Assembly (NCBI RefSeq): GCF_014836935.1
Contig: NZ_JACSPW010000008.1
Location: 108,387-172,386, forward strand
Direction: 5' to 3'
Origin: Solibacillus merdavium
GTDB lineage: Bacteria; Bacillota; Bacilli; Bacillales_A; Planococcaceae
DNA: 64,000 nt
A program made the position numbers and the translations under genes. This document shows, one piece after another, positions 11,886 through 20,775 of the stretch. The notes under the pieces were generated by a model. The model made no database searches and was not told the origin of the DNA. It worked only from the letters and a program-made list of their open reading frames with translations. Within the stretch, counting starts at the first letter, position 1. Every line of letters starts with the position of its first letter.

Positions 11886-12959
11886 TTATCCGTCATTCCA
11901 AACAAATTGCCCTTGATTTGGGTCCACTAGTTTTACGTCGTTTGCCTCGCAATAATGCTTTGCAGCAAATAGTATATCCTGTCGTACCTTCAGCATAATA
12001 TCCGAGTCGTTTGTATCGACAAAATAACGAATAAGAATGCGACAACTATTTGGTCTAAGCTCATCCAACGCTACATGGATAACATTTTTTGACGTCTTCG
12101 GATGCAGTGAAATCTGCTTGCGTAATCTTTCAATGAACTTCACGATTGCCTCTTCACTATTATCATTTGAAAGAAACAAATAATGCTCCACTTTCCGCTG
12201 TGTGCGCTTTGATAAATTGTAGATAGGTCGATTCACCAAATAGGAGTTCGGTACATAGACCAACCCTTTATCAGACGTCTGGATAAGGGTACTTCGTAAA
12301 TTAATATCTTCAATTGTCCCATCAATTTTTTCGTCACTGGACATTACCCAATCGCCAACTTGAAATGGTTTATCAAGCGCAACACTCATCCCGCCGAAAA
12401 TATGAGCCAGTGTATCACGAATACCAAAAGCCAGCGCTACCCCTGTTAATCCAAGTGCTGTTAAAAACCCATTTAAATTAAAATTCCACAATGAAGCAAT
12501 TGTAAACATCGCAATTGTCATTACAGCAACTTTACTAATCCGTAAGAAAAATGGAGTCAAAATATCCTGATCTTTCCCTGTTTCAAATCGATGGGGATTT
12601 TTCAAATAAAAACTCAGTACATCATAAAGTGCATTAAATGCAAAAAACACATAAACCGAATCAATATAAATACTTAGCTTTTCATTGTCAAATAGCCACA
12701 CTTCCACTAAAAGAGATACTGCTATTACAATTAAACTGAAAATAAGCGCATTGCGGATTGATGGATAAACACTTTTTGCAATATCACTCATTACCGGATG
12801 ATTTTTCTTATTTAACAAATCCGCTATTTTAAATAGAAGCGGGCGAATAATTAATCGGATGATAAGTAAACCAACGATTAATATCGCAGCAGCAGCTAAT
12901 GCATCTGGTAATGTAGGCACAGTAACAGACGGTATTAACCATTTAATTGATTCCCACAT
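11886..12959 (-). CDS. MscS-family mechanosensitive channel
   Basis: 357-residue small-conductance mechanosensitive channel. Membrane segments lie near residues 20-45, 70-90 and 130-160. The pore helix region is FNLNGFLTALGLTGVALAFGIRDTLAHIFGG. It is followed by the beta-domain with DKPFQVGDWVMSSDEKIDGTIEDINLRSTLI and VYVPNSYLVNRPIYNLSKRT, then a cytosolic alpha/beta vestibule. It releases solutes on hypo-osmotic shock and differs from MscL. It is flanked by yqhY and a divergent DUF4440 gene, and is probably monocistronic. Confidence 0.92.
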   Translation of the reverse strand: MWESIKWLIPSVTVPTLPDALAAAAILIVGLLIIRLIIRPLLFKIADLLNKKNHPVMSDIAKSVYPSIRNALIFSLIVIAVSLLVEVWLFDNEKLSIYIDSVYVFFAFNALYDVLSFYLKNPHRFETGKDQDILTPFFLRISKVAVMTIAMFTIASLWNFNLNGFLTALGLTGVALAFGIRDTLAHIFGGMSVALDKPFQVGDWVMSSDEKIDGTIEDINLRSTLIQTSDKGLVYVPNSYLVNRPIYNLSKRTQRKVEHYLFLSNDNSEEAIVKFIERLRKQISLHPKTSKNVIHVALDELRPNSCRILIRYFVDTNDSDIMLKVRQDILFAAKHYCEANDVKLVDPNQGQFVWNDG

Positions 12960-13148
12960 AGCTTCACCTTCTTTACAACTTTAAATCAAAATCATACCAT
13001 GTATTGAAATGGTTTGACTAACCCAATGAAAATTCCGAATATTCATTCGTTCTATACTGCATCATCTTGATTTTTGGCTTTTAAGTTTGTATTATTTTCC
13101 TTACAAACAATATGCTCAACTATTCAGCATTAAAACGGAGGAATCGTT

Positions 13149-13493
13149 ATGAAATCATTAAAGGAACAGTTTTTACAGTTAGAACAACAACTCATGCTTT
13201 ACCGTAAGCGTGATTTTACAGCTTATTTAAGCGAAGATTTTAAAGAATTTGGTTCCTCTGGTGGCATTATGGATAAAAATTTCCTACTTGAAAATGTAAC
13301 CGAACAAGGCTTTGACAAAGTCTATTATGACGTCACAGACTTTGAAGCGCTACTACTTGCAGACGATATTGTTCAAACAAGGTTCATTACAACGAATTTA
13401 ACAAATGGTAAACAACAAAACCGTAGCTCACTTTGGCGCAACGAAAATGGGATATGGCGCATGTTTTTCCATCAAGGTACACCGTCAATTTAA
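13149..13493 (+). CDS. DUF4440/NTF2-like protein
   Basis: 114-residue cone-shaped NTF2-fold protein. Visible features are an N-terminal helix (LKEQFLQLEQQLMLYRKRD), a strand with FKEFGSSGGIMDKN, and the DUF4440-style ending RSSLWRNENGIWRMFFHQGT. Family members bind small hydrophobic ligands or act as enzymes on them; no function can be assigned here. The start has a perfect GGAGG seven nt upstream. It is one of few plus-strand genes in this part and faces the vanW-family gene, sharing a bidirectional terminator with it. Confidence 0.8.
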   Translation: MKSLKEQFLQLEQQLMLYRKRDFTAYLSEDFKEFGSSGGIMDKNFLLENVTEQGFDKVYYDVTDFEALLLADDIVQTRFITTNLTNGKQQNRSSLWRNENGIWRMFFHQGTPSI

Positions 13494-13518
13494 AAAGCCA
13501 CTCTCAATCGAGAGCAGC
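13492..13518 (-). terminator. Terminator between DUF4440 and vanW-like genes
   Basis: Nine-pair hairpin (GCTGCTCTC with GAGAGTGGC, four-base loop) followed by TTTTT on the minus strand. The convergent plus-strand gene ends next to it, so it may serve both. Confidence 0.6.
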
Positions 13519-13525
13519 CCATATT

Positions 13526-14527
13526 TTAAGACTTTTTTAATACATCCTTATATTGATGTGTAGTCCGTAATTCAATGGTGAGTGTGTTCTTCGAATAAAA
13601 AGTTCTAATTAAGAACGGCACCCCGCTATTATTCTGGAATTTAAAATCCAATGTGCCATATGAAACCGTTGCATCTCTGCCAGTTGGCACATAGCCGATG
13701 TTTAGAGAATGATGGTGCCTTTCCTTCATTTTAACTCCAAGTTGATCCACTGCATTAAATAATGTGGAAGATGTTTGGCAAATACCTCCACCAATACCCA
13801 TTACTAGCTGCTTATTAATTATTTCTGGGGCTGGTTGGTAGCCTTTTGACACCGATCGTTCACCAACCATTGTATTGAATGAAAAAGTGTCTCCATCACC
13901 CACTACTATATTATTGAGTGCAATTGCTGAAAGCTCGATATTTCTGCTTCTTCCTGTTTCAGAAGAAGAGAAATATGTAGTATATGAAGCAACTGTAACA
14001 TCATTCATTAAAGGGATGTCCTCAGCATTATAATTACTTTCCAGCAAGTATAAAGGTAAAAAAATGTCTTCACCTTTATATGAAGCAGCAATTACTTTTT
14101 CCACTAATTCACTTTCCTTTAAAAGGATTCCTGGATTCCCCTTAATAATCTCACCATTAGCGTCCACTCTATCCAATTCCATTTGTTGATCATAGCCAGG
14201 GATATCCTTAGTTCCTCTAGCTAATTCCCTTGCTATTTCTTCGACCTTTGATTTGTACAATTTGTCATCCACACCAAACCCCATTAATTGCGGAGAAAAG
14301 GTTTTAACAATCTGTAAAGTTCTCGGATCAATTAAGGTAATAACGACTGGGTAGATGAACTGTTGCTCCGAAATGGCGACTTCTGAAGTAGAAGTTAGAT
14401 TATCTGAAACGACGTCCAAAACTTGTTCATCCATTTCAGCATTCCCTTCGTCCGTTACCCTCAAATTCTGTTGACAACCCGATAAAATGCAGACACTTAT
14501 AAAAAAATAAATAACCCATGTTTTCAT
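13526..14527 (-). CDS. VanW-family lipoprotein (YoaR-like)
   Basis: 333-residue exported protein. The N-terminal signal peptide ends in a lipobox (ILSGCQQN), so it should be lipid-anchored on the outer face. Residues ~60-180 look like a putative peptidoglycan-binding domain. Residues ~190-320 are the VanW domain with FSFNTMVGERS, GGGICQTSSTLFNA, HHHSLNIGYVPTGRDATVSYG and FKFQNNSGVPFLIRT. The family is found with vancomycin-resistance clusters and in many sporeformers, but its biochemical role is unclear. It is downstream of an M23 peptidase and a polysaccharide deacetylase, which supports a cell-wall role. Confidence 0.88.
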   Translation of the reverse strand: MKTWVIYFFISVCILSGCQQNLRVTDEGNAEMDEQVLDVVSDNLTSTSEVAISEQQFIYPVVITLIDPRTLQIVKTFSPQLMGFGVDDKLYKSKVEEIARELARGTKDIPGYDQQMELDRVDANGEIIKGNPGILLKESELVEKVIAASYKGEDIFLPLYLLESNYNAEDIPLMNDVTVASYTTYFSSSETGRSRNIELSAIALNNIVVGDGDTFSFNTMVGERSVSKGYQPAPEIINKQLVMGIGGGICQTSSTLFNAVDQLGVKMKERHHHSLNIGYVPTGRDATVSYGTLDFKFQNNSGVPFLIRTFYSKNTLTIELRTTHQYKDVLKKS

Positions 14528-14647
14528 TTTATTTCCCCTATCTATAAAAGCAAAGATTGTCTAGTCTATTCAGAAATTTTTTTTTAGTACCGTTACTTTT
14601 ATAGGTAAGGAAGGGGATAGATGATAAGTATAATGAATTTAACCACT

Positions 14648-15643
14648 TTATTTTTTCGCGTTCTTCGCTTCTATTTCCCATCTGGTAAGGGCAGGATAAG
14701 GATCAAACGCCCATTCTGTCCGTCCATTGAATTTATAAATTCCATAATGGAGATGCGGCGGAAATTTCCCTGCTGTCCCCTCCTTTCCGTACCCAGTACT
14801 TCCAACATACCCTATAACTTGTCCTGTCTTTACAATATCGCCCTCTTGTAAGCCTTTTTCAAAATAAGCTAGGTGAGCATAATAGTGGTAGGAGTTATGA
14901 TTATCTCGTATTCCAATACGCCACCCACCAAATTGATTCCATCCCATTACTTCTACTACACCATAAGAAGTGGAAAGTACGGGTGTATTGTAAGGAGCAT
15001 ATATATCTGTTCCTTCATGGTTTCTCCTTCCACCCCATCCACGATTGGCTCCCCATGTACCGCTATAGCTATAGTCAGCTCCAATTACAATCGGAAACGT
15101 ATGCTGGTCCAGTTCAATTGTTCTAAACTTCTCATATAATTTGGCTATCGCGACTATTTGATTGACAGATATTTCGTTTTTATAGTAATCCCATAATGCT
15201 AACTTAAAATTGTCTTCACCATAGCCATACTGTCTTAAATAGTTGGCCATCGATAGCAATACATCTTCATCATTCGTTTTATCGGCAATGCCATCCCCGT
15301 CGCCATCGATGCCCAACCCATTAAAATAGGCAATGGAAAGTGGAGATTTATCATTTTCTGACGGATTTAATGCCCCAGACCAAAACTCATCTGAAAATTG
15401 TATAGCGATTACTGATTCGCGTTTTGGTATATCCGTACGGACCTCTTGGATATTGCGCTCAAATTGGTCAACGGCCGCTAAATAATACCATGGCATCAAT
15501 ACATTTTCATGTTTCATATAATAGCTCATTCTTTTTTGTACTAATCGCTCTTTCGTCGGGGGACTCTCGGATTCCGAAGCTTCTGCAATCGGTATAAATA
15601 CCCATAAAAAGGCAGTTGTAATGATTATTGCAAGTCGGTTCAT
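14648..15643 (-). CDS. Exported M23 peptidoglycan endopeptidase (LytH-like)
   Basis: 331-residue secreted zinc metallopeptidase. A signal peptide (residues 1-22, ending AEASES) is followed by a lytic-transglycosylase-like helical region (SVIAIQFSDEFWSG... LGIDGDGDGIADKTNDEDVLLSMANYLRQYG). The LytM/M23 domain carries zinc ligands in NHEGTDIYAP and PPHLHYG plus HYYAHL. Its architecture resembles B. subtilis LytH, a sporulation L-Ala-D-Glu endopeptidase; the sporulation link is inference. It starts 7 nt after the deacetylase gene, so the two are co-transcribed. Confidence 0.88.
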   Translation of the reverse strand: MNRLAIIITTAFLWVFIPIAEASESESPPTKERLVQKRMSYYMKHENVLMPWYYLAAVDQFERNIQEVRTDIPKRESVIAIQFSDEFWSGALNPSENDKSPLSIAYFNGLGIDGDGDGIADKTNDEDVLLSMANYLRQYGYGEDNFKLALWDYYKNEISVNQIVAIAKLYEKFRTIELDQHTFPIVIGADYSYSGTWGANRGWGGRRNHEGTDIYAPYNTPVLSTSYGVVEVMGWNQFGGWRIGIRDNHNSYHYYAHLAYFEKGLQEGDIVKTGQVIGYVGSTGYGKEGTAGKFPPHLHYGIYKFNGRTEWAFDPYPALTRWEIEAKNAKK

Positions 15644-15650
15644 AGCTCCC

Positions 15651-16430
15651 TCACTCCTCTACGACATGATGCTTTTCTTCATTTTGTAAATGAATCATTT
15701 GGGAGACCGTAATAAATTTATATCCTTCTTTTTTAAGCTCTGGCAAGATTTTTTCCATTGCTTTTACCGTTTGCTCTCGATTCCCACCACCATCATGAAA
15801 CAATATGACATCCCCATTTTTCAGCCCATTTAATACTGTAGTGACAATTTTGTTTACACCTGGTTCTTTCCAGTCTTCTGTATCCTGATGCCAGGACCAC
15901 ATTACAATTTTGTAGCCTTTTTTCACAACCTCATTTACAATAGGCTCCGTATAGTATCCTTCAACTGGTCGAAATAAATATGGCTTTTCCCCCGTTATGC
16001 TAAAAATAACATCCGACGTTTGGTCAATTTCCTCTAAGATGTGGGAGACTGATTTTGTATTCGGATGGGTATATGTGTGATTTGCAATTTCATGTCCATC
16101 TTCAGACATACGAAGCACAACTTCGGGACTTTTCTCAGCGTGCTGTCCCACGATGAAAAAAGTTCCCTTTGCTTCATATTGTTCGAGCAAATCCAAGATC
16201 TGCTCTGTATACTTTGGGTGCGGCCCATCATCAAATGTAAGTGCTACAACTTTTTCGTCTGTTTTTATATCCCAAATAATATGTCCTGTCTCTTCATAAT
16301 ACTGGCGTCCTTTTTCTAAAGATTTTGCATTCGTTGCCCCGAGACTATGGAAAACATAGAATGCCGCAAATAAAAATAAAAGAACTAAAAATAAAATAAA
16401 GGCGATTCTTTTAATTCTTTTTCTCGTCAC
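15651..16430 (-). CDS. Membrane-anchored polysaccharide deacetylase
   Basis: 259-residue NodB-homology (CE4) enzyme. An uncleaved N-terminal membrane anchor spans residues 8-28. Catalytic motif 1 is TFDDGP, motif 2 HTYTHP, motif 4 WSWHQDTEDW and motif 5 VILFHDGGG. Motif 3, normally R-x-P-Y-G-like, reads FRPVEGYY and is divergent. Probable substrates are N-acetyl groups of peptidoglycan (PdaA/PdaB/YlxY types), and it is paired with an M23 endopeptidase. The modified motif 3 could alter specificity or activity. Confidence 0.88.
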   Translation of the reverse strand: MTRKRIKRIAFILFLVLLFLFAAFYVFHSLGATNAKSLEKGRQYYEETGHIIWDIKTDEKVVALTFDDGPHPKYTEQILDLLEQYEAKGTFFIVGQHAEKSPEVVLRMSEDGHEIANHTYTHPNTKSVSHILEEIDQTSDVIFSITGEKPYLFRPVEGYYTEPIVNEVVKKGYKIVMWSWHQDTEDWKEPGVNKIVTTVLNGLKNGDVILFHDGGGNREQTVKAMEKILPELKKEGYKFITVSQMIHLQNEEKHHVVEE

Positions 16431-16547
16431 ATTATCACTTCCTTCATTGTTTTACTCTTCATTAGTATTTAGAGAAACGTAAAAAAAATGTACTTAATTT
16501 AAAGTGAAATAAATCCAATTAAAACATGGTTAAAATTGGAATTTAAA

Positions 16548-16586
16548 AACAAAAAAAGTGTTGTTTCAAAAAGAAACAACACTTTT
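16548..16586 (-). terminator. Strong terminator after the purine permease
   Basis: A perfect 14-bp inverted repeat (AAAAGTGTTGTTTC, five-base loop) followed by a seven-T run on the minus strand, 7 nt after the permease stop. The remaining 16431-16547 is the leader of the deacetylase gene. Confidence 0.85.
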
Positions 16587-16592
16587 CTTAAT

Positions 16593-17894
16593 TTAATGTG
16601 GTAAATAAGCTAACTGTAATACAAATAAAACCGCAAATATATAAACAAGCGGATGTACTGCACGCCCGCGACCTTTAATCAGCATAATAAGTGGATAACT
16701 GATAAATCCTAAAGCAATCCCTGTTGAAATGCTTGAAGTTAACGGCATCGATAAAATAACTAAAAATGCAGGAAACGCATCTTCCATTTCATCCCAATTT
16801 ATGTGCTTTACAACACTAATCATTAAACTCCCTACAATAATCAGTGCCGGTGACGTAATCGCCGCTACAACTGATAAGGAGCCAACAAGAGGTCCGAAAA
16901 ATGAAGCAAAGATGAATAGCACAGCAACTGTTAATGCAGTTAAACCTGTACGTCCACCTACCGCTACACCAGAGCCGGATTCTAAATATGCTGTTGAAGG
17001 ACTTGTCCCAAACATCGCACCAGCAGTGGTTGCAAGTGAATCGGAAATAAGTGCTTTACGTGCACGAGGTAATTTTCCATCCTTCAATAATCCTGCCTGC
17101 TTTGATACTCCGATTAATGTACCTGTCGTATCAAATAATGTAACTAAAATGAATGAAAAAATAACACCATATAAACCATATTCTATAACTTCCTGAATCG
17201 CTGTAATCGGATTAAATACAATTAAGCCTTCCGGAAGATGCGGTAGCGCTACTACTTTATCAATCGAAAGCTGTCCAGTGAACATCGCAATAACAGCGGT
17301 CACAATCATACCGATAAAAATTGCCCCGTTTACTTTACGTGCCATTAATGCGACCGTTATGAACAACCCGATAAATGTAAGTAAAGGTGCCGGTTCCGTA
17401 ATATCTCCAAACTTGACTAAATTGGAAGTATCCGCCACGACAATTTCAGACATACGAAGCCCGATGAAAGCAATAAATAAGCCAATCCCTGCTGTAATCG
17501 CCAACTTAAGGTTTTCCGGAATGGCTTTTATCAGCATCTCACGGAATGGCGTTAAACTAATAATAATAAATAAAATACCTGCAATAAATACTGCTGAAAA
17601 GGCAGTAGTATAAGTAATCTCACCATTTGAGGCTAATACAACAGTATAAGTAAAATATGCGTTTAATCCCATACCCGGAGCAACGGCGATCGGATAGTTC
17701 GCACAAAGCGCCATCCAGCCTGTCCCGATAACTGCTGCGATAATTGTTGCCATAAACACTTGATCAACCGGAACACCAGCACCTGATAAAATAATTGGGT
17801 TTACAATGATGACATAAGCCATCGTTAAAAATGTAGTTAAACCCGCAAATAATTCACGCTTAACTGTCGTTCCATTTTCTTTTAATTGAAACAT
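16593..17894 (-). CDS. NCS2/AzgA-family purine permease (PbuG/PbuO-like)
   Basis: 433-residue transporter with about 12-14 membrane helices. Diagnostic segments are ELFAGLTTFLTMAYVI, VAPGMGLNAYF, a TM8-like LVTLFDTTGTLIGV, and FGTSPSTAYLESGSGVAVGGRTGL, all typical of the AzgA-like branch that imports guanine/hypoxanthine or adenine. Two in-frame ATGs exist; the second (17894) is 8 nt from GAAGG and is preferred. A candidate PurR operator overlaps the promoter, supporting a purine substrate. B. subtilis has PurR-regulated pbuG and pbuO; which one this corresponds to cannot be decided. No purine riboswitch was seen. Confidence 0.88.
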   Translation of the reverse strand: MFQLKENGTTVKRELFAGLTTFLTMAYVIIVNPIILSGAGVPVDQVFMATIIAAVIGTGWMALCANYPIAVAPGMGLNAYFTYTVVLASNGEITYTTAFSAVFIAGILFIIISLTPFREMLIKAIPENLKLAITAGIGLFIAFIGLRMSEIVVADTSNLVKFGDITEPAPLLTFIGLFITVALMARKVNGAIFIGMIVTAVIAMFTGQLSIDKVVALPHLPEGLIVFNPITAIQEVIEYGLYGVIFSFILVTLFDTTGTLIGVSKQAGLLKDGKLPRARKALISDSLATTAGAMFGTSPSTAYLESGSGVAVGGRTGLTALTVAVLFIFASFFGPLVGSLSVVAAITSPALIIVGSLMISVVKHINWDEMEDAFPAFLVILSMPLTSSISTGIALGFISYPLIMLIKGRGRAVHPLVYIFAVLFVLQLAYLPH

Positions 17895-17911
17895 TTGCAT
17901 AACCTTCTTTC

Positions 17912-17969
17912 AAACACGAACATTTTTAAACAACTTATATATAATATTCGTTTATAGAGCGAAATGCAA
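17912..17969 (-). promoter_or_regulatory. Purine permease promoter with inverted PurBox pair
   Basis: Minus-strand -35 TTGCAT (17969-17964) and -10 TATTAT (17946-17941) are 17 nt apart. Two PurBox-like 13-mers (consensus AWWWCCGAACWWT, 11 of 13 each) lie in opposite orientation. One is ATAAACGAATATT at 17955-17943 over the -10, and the other is AAACACGAACATT on the plus strand at 17912-17924. The gap of 18 nt is close to the 16-17 nt known for B. subtilis PurR operators. The layout predicts repression by PurR. Confidence 0.6.
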
Positions 17970-18110
17970 TCATTTTACATAAATTTAGTATATGTTTTAA
18001 TTTTCTATATAATCAGAAATTTATATAAGAGAAATCTTGAATAGACTGCATTTATCTATTGTTCCCTGTTTTTCAAACAATCATTCGTAGTATCCTCTAT
18101 TAGGTAAATG

Positions 18111-18152
18111 AAAAAAGCGTTGTAAATTTTAATTCTAAAATTTACAACGCTT
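18111..18152 (-). terminator. Terminator after accC
   Basis: 16-bp perfect inverted repeat (AAGCGTTGTAAATTTT) with a six-base loop and a six-T run on the minus strand, 21 nt after the accC stop. It ends the accBC transcript, which is why yqhY cannot be read through here. Confidence 0.85.
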
Positions 18153-18173
18153 GTATTTTTTTATTTAAAGCGA

Positions 18174-19538
18174 TTAAGACTTCACATTCACGCCTAAAAT
18201 ATCATTCTCTTCAAGGAACTTCGTGTTGAATTTCGCTGATTTGAATACGTCGTTGTTCATTAAAGCTTGGTGGAATGGAATTGTTGTGTTAATTCCAGGT
18301 CCAGCTACTTCGAACTCTGATAAAGCACGATCCATTTTAGCGATTGCTTCCTCACGCGTGTCAGCATGTACAATCAGTTTTGCTACCATTGAATCGTAAT
18401 ATGGCGGGATTGTATAGCCTGCATATACAGCAGAATCAATACGAACACCATATCCGCCTGGAACAACATACGTTTCTACCGTACCTGCTGAAGGCATGAA
18501 GTTTTTGTATGCGTTTTCAGCGTTAATGCGGCACTCAATTGCCCAACCGTTGATTTTAATGTCTTCTTGCTTGAATGGCAGCTTTTCGCCAGAAGCGATT
18601 TTTAATTGTTGCTGTACTAAGTCTACACCTGTGATCATTTCTGTTACAGGATGCTCAACTTGGATACGTGTGTTCATTTCCATGAAGTAGAATTTATCTT
18701 CTTGGTAATCATAGATGAACTCGATTGTACCCGCACCTTCATAGTTACAAGCAAGCGCTGCTTTCACAGCTGCTTCACCCATTTGTGCACGACGCTCTTC
18801 AGATAGTGCCGGTGATGGCGCTTCCTCAACTAGCTTTTGCATACGGCGTTGTACCGTACAGTCGCGCTCACCAAGATGAACAACATTGCCAAAGCTGTCT
18901 GCTAATACTTGAATTTCACAGTGACGGAAGTACTCAATGAATTTTTCCAAATAAACACCAGGGTTACCGAATGCTGCAGCGGCTTCTTTTTGAGTAATCT
19001 CAATACCTTTTACAAGATCCTCTTCAGTGCGTGCTACACGGATTCCTTTACCACCACCACCAGCAGTTGCTTTAATGATGACTGGGTAACCGATTTTCGC
19101 TGCCCATTGTTTACCTGTTTCGATATCCGGCACAATGCCAGTACCAGGAACTAAAGGAACGTTTGCCGCTTCCATCGTGTCACGGGCAACGTCCTTAATC
19201 CCCATAATTTTAATCGCATCCGAAGAAGGACCGATAAATTTAATACCCGCGTTTTCACAAGCCTCTGCAAATGCTGCGTTTTCCGCCAAGAAGCCATATC
19301 CAGGATGGATTCCGTCAGCACCTGTTTTTTGTGCTACCCCTAAAACAGCCGGGAAACTTAAATACGAATCTTTCGATAATTTAGGACCGATGCAATATGC
19401 TTCATCCGCTAACTTTACGTGTAACGCATCCGCGTCAGCTTCCGAATATACTGCAACTGTTTGAATACCAAGCTCTTTACATGCACGGATAATACGTACC
19501 GCAATTTCGCCACGGTTTGCGATTAATACTTTTTTCAT
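18174..19538 (-). CDS. accC: Acetyl-CoA carboxylase, biotin carboxylase subunit
   Basis: Carboxylates biotin on AccB using ATP and bicarbonate, the first half-reaction of fatty-acid synthesis. 454 residues, full length. The N-terminal pre-ATP-grasp domain (MKKVLIANRGEIAVRI) is followed by the ATP-grasp core with IIKATAGGGGKGIRVA, EKFIEYFRHCEIQVLAD and FYFMEMNTRIQVEHPVTEM, then the C-terminal domain INGWAIECRINAEN. It lies 15 nt after accB. Confidence 0.97.
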   Translation of the reverse strand: MKKVLIANRGEIAVRIIRACKELGIQTVAVYSEADADALHVKLADEAYCIGPKLSKDSYLSFPAVLGVAQKTGADGIHPGYGFLAENAAFAEACENAGIKFIGPSSDAIKIMGIKDVARDTMEAANVPLVPGTGIVPDIETGKQWAAKIGYPVIIKATAGGGGKGIRVARTEEDLVKGIEITQKEAAAAFGNPGVYLEKFIEYFRHCEIQVLADSFGNVVHLGERDCTVQRRMQKLVEEAPSPALSEERRAQMGEAAVKAALACNYEGAGTIEFIYDYQEDKFYFMEMNTRIQVEHPVTEMITGVDLVQQQLKIASGEKLPFKQEDIKINGWAIECRINAENAYKNFMPSAGTVETYVVPGGYGVRIDSAVYAGYTIPPYYDSMVAKLIVHADTREEAIAKMDRALSEFEVAGPGINTTIPFHQALMNNDVFKSAKFNTKFLEENDILGVNVKS

Positions 19539-19553
19539 TGATAGTTACGCTCC

Positions 19554-20048
19554 TTATTCAGCTTTTACTAGGAATAAAGGTTGACCATACTCTACTAATT
19601 GGCCGTCTTGTACTAAAATTTCTACAATTTCCCCTTTAATTTCAGCTTCGATTTCGTTGAATAACTTCATTGCTTCTACGATACATACGATTGACTCATC
19701 GCCTACTTTGTCGCCTACTTTTACGTAAGGTGCTGCTTCAGGGTTTGGAGATTGATAGAAAGTTCCGACCATTGGAGAAGTGATTTTATGTAAATCAGCT
19801 GCGTTTTCCACTGGTGCTGGAGTTTCTACTTTTGGAGCCGGTGCTGGGATTGAAGCTACCGCTGTTGGAGCAGGTGCTGCAACTTGCGCTACTGGTGCCT
19901 CCTCTACCTTTTTAGGAGCTACTACTTCTGTTACACCATTCTTTTTCTTTAATTTAACCTTTGCGCCGTCCGCTTCATAAACAAACTCGTCGATAGATGA
20001 TGCATCTACTAATTTAATAATTTCTCGGATTTCTTGAACTTTGAACAT
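19554..20048 (-). CDS. accB: Biotin carboxyl carrier protein
   Basis: 164-residue carrier of acetyl-CoA carboxylase. The N-terminal helix-rich region (residues 1-35) leads into a flexible Ala/Pro-rich linker (about 45-82). The biotinyl domain has [19 protein letters not shown] and the biotinylation site EAMKLF (Lys128). Co-transcribed with accC. The 193-nt upstream gap should hold the promoter; I saw no FapR-like palindrome in it. Confidence 0.96.
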   Translation of the reverse strand: MFKVQEIREIIKLVDASSIDEFVYEADGAKVKLKKKNGVTEVVAPKKVEEAPVAQVAAPAPTAVASIPAPAPKVETPAPVENAADLHKITSPMVGTFYQSPNPEAAPYVKVGDKVGDESIVCIVEAMKLFNEIEAEIKGEIVEILVQDGQLVEYGQPLFLVKAE

Positions 20049-20241
20049 TCTTAACTCTCCCTTTAAAAAAGTAATAACAATACAAACCCTATTTTATAAT
20101 TTTTCCGACTATTTTGAAATACTTTATTTTAAATTACATAAAAATAGGCATAAAACAGAACAAATGTATATTAAAACAAAGAAATAAATAATCATCTGCT
20201 ATATAACACAGCTCTGTTATTCACTTTAATAGGACGAGCGG

Positions 20242-20775
20242 TTAATTAAAAGGTTCAAACTTTACTTGTACGTTTACATAGTCATTAAATTCAGAACGAA
20301 CGATATACATAATTTCACTTGCCTGCTTGTTTGATATCTCATCAGACATAACCGTTACCATTACTTTTTCATCGTCAATTCGGACAAGTGCATCGGAATA
20401 GCCGATTGATTTAATAAGCATTTCCAACATTGCCTCTGAAGACTCTAGTTTAATAAGTTCGTCCATTTCATTGAATGCCGTATTCTTTTCTTCCGCGCTG
20501 TATTCATCGGATGCAATCTTTTGTGTTAATTGCGCTTTCAATTGGCTTCGTTTGTTTGCTTGCTCTAGGCGCACTTCCTGGAATAAATCACTTTCTGAAT
20601 TAACTGGTTGAGTTAGATTTTGGTTAACTCCTAAAATATCCGTTTCATTAATAGCTTCATCGGAAAAAATCGATAAAATATTCGGTGTATTGTCTTCAAA
20701 AATGTAGAATACAGAAATTACCGCAACTAGGCTTACTAATGTTAAAAACCATACTGTTCGCTTTTTCACTTTCAC
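20242..20775 (-). CDS. spoIIIAH: Stage III sporulation protein AH
   Basis: 177-residue bitopic membrane protein: an N-terminal membrane helix (residues 8-27), a linker, then a charged coil region (LEQANKRSQLKAQLTQKI). A ring-building-motif domain (DALVRIDDEKVMVTVMSDEISNKQASEIMYIV) completes it. In B. subtilis the mother-cell SpoIIIAH binds forespore SpoIIQ across the intermembrane space, forming the channel between the two cells. It is somewhat shorter than the B. subtilis protein (about 218), mostly in the linker. It overlaps spoIIIAG by 4 nt. Confidence 0.92.
   Translation of the reverse strand: MKVKKRTVWFLTLVSLVAVISVFYIFEDNTPNILSIFSDEAINETDILGVNQNLTQPVNSESDLFQEVRLEQANKRSQLKAQLTQKIASDEYSAEEKNTAFNEMDELIKLESSEAMLEMLIKSIGYSDALVRIDDEKVMVTVMSDEISNKQASEIMYIVRSEFNDYVNVQVKFEPFN

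Noticed and set aside
16729..17613. Plus-strand ORFs of 155 and 111 residues
   Set aside because: Antisense shadows of the purine permease, with no start signals.
17895..18110. Purine (guanine) riboswitch before the permease
   Set aside because: The TATGG/TTTCTACC/ACTA core is absent in this leader.
20049..20241. FapR operator upstream of accB
   Set aside because: No TTAGTACCT-type palindrome; region is simply A/T-rich.
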